In this document: in pieces, positions 8,201-10,000 of the stretch | Layout: every line of letters starts with the position of its first letter | Numbering within the stretch: the first letter of the stretch is position 1 | Assembly: GCA_030674155.1 (NCBI GenBank) | Contig: CM060342.1 | Coordinates: 28,319,084 to 28,329,083 of the forward strand | DNA: 10,000 nucleotides | Reading direction: 5' to 3' | Origin: Stramonita haemastoma | Taxonomy: Eukaryota > Mollusca > Gastropoda > Neogastropoda > Muricidae | Made by a program: the position numbers and the translations under genes | Notes under the pieces: generated by a model | Told to the model about the DNA's origin: nothing | The model's database searches: none | What the model saw: only the letters and a program-made list of their open reading frames with translations

Positions 8201-8405
8201 GCTCCCTCGTGGGAATGCTGGGGGCCTGTCAGTATAAATAACATCCCCCACCTTCTGAAAAACATTCTGTAATTTTGAAATCCATCTTTTCTATCCCTCT
8301 CAGTGTTTCTGCCTCCTTCCTTTTTTCCAGTCACCTCTTTCTTGTCTATTTTCTGCCTTTTCACTCCATTCTCCTGCATTTTTTTCCCCAGAAAGTCTTT
8401 AAAGA
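8201..8405. repeat. Diverged tandem duplication of about 205 bp, copy 2
   Basis: It carries the blocks of copy 1 in order: ATGCTGGGGGCCTGTCAGT (8215), CCCACCTTCTGAAAAACATTCTGTA, TTTCTATCCCTCTCAGTG, a pyrimidine-rich part with CCATTCTCC, then CATTTTTTTCCCCAGAAAG and AAAGATAAC. The offset from copy 1 is 202 bp at ATGCTG and 207 bp at CAGAAAG. This copy lies directly head-to-tail with copy 1. The stretch 8406-8526 is unique. Confidence 0.85.
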
Positions 8406-8526
8406 TAACAATTCTCTCTCTAGACGAAGTCGGACACGCTGGGTCTTATGAATTATCAGGTGCTTAATGGCAGCGCAACGCATTTTTACTCATTGTGACA
8501 TACAAAAACAGTTGCTGTCTGAGCGT

Positions 8527-8687
8527 GAGAAGAAGAAGAAGAAGAAAAAGAAGAAGAAAAAGAAGAAGAAGAAAGAAGAAGAAGAAGAAGAAGAAGAAGA
8601 AGAAGAAGAAGAAGAAGAAGAAGAAGAAGAAGAAGAAGAAGAAGAAGAAAAAAAGAAAAAAAAAAAAGAAGAAGAAAAGAGGGTGAG
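8527..8687. repeat. (GAA)n trinucleotide microsatellite
   Basis: Homopurine plus strand: GAA with AAA interruptions at first (8527-8574), 25 uninterrupted GAA units (8575-8649), then A-rich GAA/AAAG (8650-8687). Tracts of pure GAA this long are known to form triplex or sticky DNA and to hinder polymerases. Frames through it are Glu, Lys, Arg or Ser/Phe homopolymers and are not coding. Confidence 0.98.
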
Positions 8688-8727
8688 GTTCACCCTAAAG
8701 TCGAAAATGGAGTCAAGTATGATTATG

Positions 8728-8866
8728 ATGATATTATTATATGTATTGGCCTGTACTGTATTGTGTGTGATGCCTTGTAATACATATTGGAGTGTATGTA
8801 AGGTTACGATGATATATATATATACATTATTATATCTATTGGACTGCACTGTATGTACGGTTGTAA
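8728..8866. repeat. Degenerate internal repeat of about 93 bp
   Basis: ATTATTATATGTATTGGCC followed by TGTACTGTAT (about 8731-8761) resembles CATTATTATATCTATTGGAC followed by TGCACTGTAT (about 8824-8854), offset by about 93 bp. Between them is TATTGGAGTGTATGTAAGGTT, which resembles the GTATGTACGGTT after the second copy. A short TA run (8813-8824) lies inside. It may be two or three copies of a decayed unit. It ends at the SINE. Confidence 0.55.
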
Positions 8867-9140
8867 GGGGACGGGATAGCTCAGTGTTAGAACACTCACT
8901 TTCCCCCAGCCAAGGTTAAGCAGCATCGAGTGTGGTTACCAATTGGATGGGTGACCCGTTTTTGCACGCCTTGGCTTCATTACAATCCCCCAGTTCACCC
9001 AGCTGTCAATGGGTACCTGCCCTCTTTAGGGTCAGGGAAGGTAAAGCAGCGAGGGAGAGGAGATGAGCACCGCCTTCAATATGCTGGCCCCTGGAGAAGC
9101 TGAGGTCTCTGTCTCGCTCCCCTTCGATCACATAGGTCAT

Positions 9141-9143
<3 letters not shown>
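8866..9143 (+). mobile_element. SINE with chimeric tRNA-like / 5S rRNA-like head
   Basis: The element begins near GGGGACGGGATAGCTCAGTG, which contains a tRNA-type A box (8877-8890). Instead of the rest of a tRNA it continues into sequence matching 5S rRNA (8912-8956): AAGGTTAAGCAGCATCGAG and GGTTACC.ATTGGATGGGTGACC match the 5S A box, intermediate element and C box. No tRNA B box is seen. After this comes a body with CACCCAGCTGTCAATGGGTACC, GGTCAGGGAAGGTAAAGCAGC and GAGCACCGCCTTCA (about 8996-9078), then GGTCATGGGAC directly before the (CA)n tract. Joint 5S/tRNA heads are known in some SINE families, for example AmnSINE1. The body resembles conserved central domains of metazoan SINE superfamilies, but I cannot assign one with certainty. 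Target-site duplications were not found. Confidence 0.8.
8877..8956 (+). promoter_or_regulatory. Composite Pol III internal promoter of the SINE (tRNA A box plus 5S control region)
   Basis: TAGCTCAGTGTTAG (8877-8890) fits a type 2 A box with one missing G. TTAAGCAGCATC (8916-8927) fits the 5S A box, and TTGGATGGGTGACC (8943-8956) fits the 5S C box, the TFIIIA-binding part of a type 1 promoter. A run of five T (8959-8963) lies just three bases after the C box and could act as a Pol III terminator in this copy. Confidence 0.55.
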
Positions 9144-9351
<208 letters not shown>

Positions 9352-9523
9352 CCAGATTTTCTTTTTAAAATAAAAAATAAATATTTTAGTATATACTTTA
9401 ATGCATATATCCCCCATCATTATCTATGTCTTTCTCTCCCTTTCTTTTGATTTTTCAACATTTTGATATTTATTAGTATTATTATTCTATCTCTTTATTT
9501 TGTGTGTTTGTGTTTGTTTTTTC

Positions 9524-9555
<32 letters not shown>

Positions 9556-9690
9556 TGTTGTTGTTGTTGTTGTTGTTGTTCTTCTTCTTCTTCTTCTTCT
9601 TCTTCTTCTTCTCTTCTTCTTCTTCTTCTTCCTTCTTCTTCTTCTTCTCTTCTTCTTCTTCTTCTTCTTCTTCTTCTTCTCTTCTTCTTC
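9524..9690. repeat. (GTT)n passing into (CTT)n, compound trinucleotide microsatellite
   Basis: GTT units with one extra T near 9555 run to 9580. There the motif changes to CTT without loss of phase, and CTT runs on to 9690 with several single-base losses or gains (CTCTTC, CCTTC). A ten-T run and a GT run follow (9692-9716). Frames through it encode Leu, Val, Phe, Ser or Lys/Glu homopolymers only. Confidence 0.97.
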
Positions 9691-9716
9691 GTTTTTTTTT
9701 TGTTGTGTGTGTGTGT

Positions 9717-10000
9717 ATATAATTGCTACATTTGCAGATATTTTCCATCTCTGATTCTATTCATTCATCCATTTATCTATTTATTTTCTTTATTTTTTTT
9801 ATTTTTTTAGTTTGCTCCCCCCCCCTGTCTGGTATCACTTTATGTGGAAGGACGTACAATTGAAGACTCCCACTACCTTTACCTTTACGTTATAATATAT
9901 GTAGGGTTGTGTTACCTTTGATATTGATCTAACAATTAGTTGCTGCTCACAAAACACGACGAAGCATGAACCTCTTTGTTTCTAGATATCAAAGGCGTCA
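9717..10000. other. T-rich then unique sequence, no gene recognised
   Basis: TTTA/TTTC-rich sequence (about 9758-9810) and a C-run (9818-9825) are followed by unique DNA. CTACCTTTACCTTTAC (about 9872-9887) resembles the short tandem tail of a retroposon but has no recognisable body upstream. A 10-bp inverted repeat, CCTTTGATAT (9915-9924) and ATATCAAAGG (9986-9995), spans 81 bp. No open frame of note. Confidence 0.55.

Noticed and set aside
8467..8919. Frame with Lys/Glu runs through the GAA tract, running into the SINE
   Set aside because: It is simple repeat plus retroposon sequence with no recognisable domain.
8866..8960. A functional 5S rRNA or tRNA gene
   Set aside because: Only the internal control region of 5S is present, its 5' and 3' stem sequences are missing, and the tRNA part lacks the rest of the cloverleaf. 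A SINE head explains both.
9915..9995. 10-bp inverted repeat as terminal repeats of a small DNA transposon
   Set aside because: The enclosed 61 bases show no element features, there is no target-site duplication, and a 10-bp inverted pair this close can occur by chance.

Overview
This window is non-coding DNA from an animal genome. It is built almost entirely of simple-sequence repeats, minisatellite arrays and fragments of retroposons. No open frame here looks like a real protein gene: the long ones are read-throughs of (CT)n, (GT)n, (GATA)n, (GAA)n and 27- or 42-bp tandem arrays. There is no rRNA gene, functional tRNA gene, CRISPR array or bacterial-type operon. The repeat density, the Pol III-type SINEs, the intron-like low-complexity DNA and the lack of coding DNA over 10 kb fit a large eukaryotic genome. 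The style of the SINEs and their short-repeat 3' tails suggests a marine or freshwater invertebrate, most likely a mollusc. The taxon is inferred, not proven.

Layout, positions 1-3300: two pyrimidine (CT)n arrays (1-198, 311-453) are followed by a short retroposon 3' end with an AATAAA and a pentamer tail (457-543). Next come an ACC repeat (570-638), a G-rich, quadruplex-prone tract (724-1044), T/G-rich DNA with (GT)n (1142-1351) and a compound TGTC/GT/CT array (1539-1866). A degenerate 27/28-bp minisatellite follows (about 2047-2860), then a C-rich tract (3001-3160) and a 22-bp perfect palindrome (3280-3301).

Positions 3300-6800: a 95-bp (TA)n tract (3709-3803); a minus-strand tRNA-related SINE (about 3999-4196) with a 19-G run inside it and a 26-C run beside it; A/C-rich DNA (4361-4575); a (CT)n array running into (CACT)n (4714-4919); a second compound TGTC/CT/CTTT array (5118-5475); a second copy of the retroposon 3' end (5526-5627); and a long purine-rich compound of GT, GA, ACAG, GAAA, GATA and GTAG (5890-6660). 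Two weakly similar unique segments (5010-5085 and 5761-5831) may be copies of one dispersed repeat.

Positions 6800-10000: after a plain AT-rich stretch comes a 42-bp satellite-like array (7106-7965) with visible higher-order structure and an older-looking 84-bp form at its left edge. It is followed by a diverged tandem duplication of about 205 bp (7999-8405), each copy ending in a polypyrimidine-CAG. Then come a (GAA)n tract (8527-8687) and the most informative element, a SINE (about 8866-9143) whose head joins a tRNA-like A box to the internal promoter region of 5S rRNA. A 205-bp (CA)n tract starts directly at its 3' end, and a GTT-to-CTT compound repeat (9524-9690) lies further on.

No genes act together here. 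The only functional-looking signals are Pol III promoter boxes within the SINEs, a poly(A)-signal-like motif in one retroposon tail and splice-acceptor-like motifs in the 205-bp duplication.
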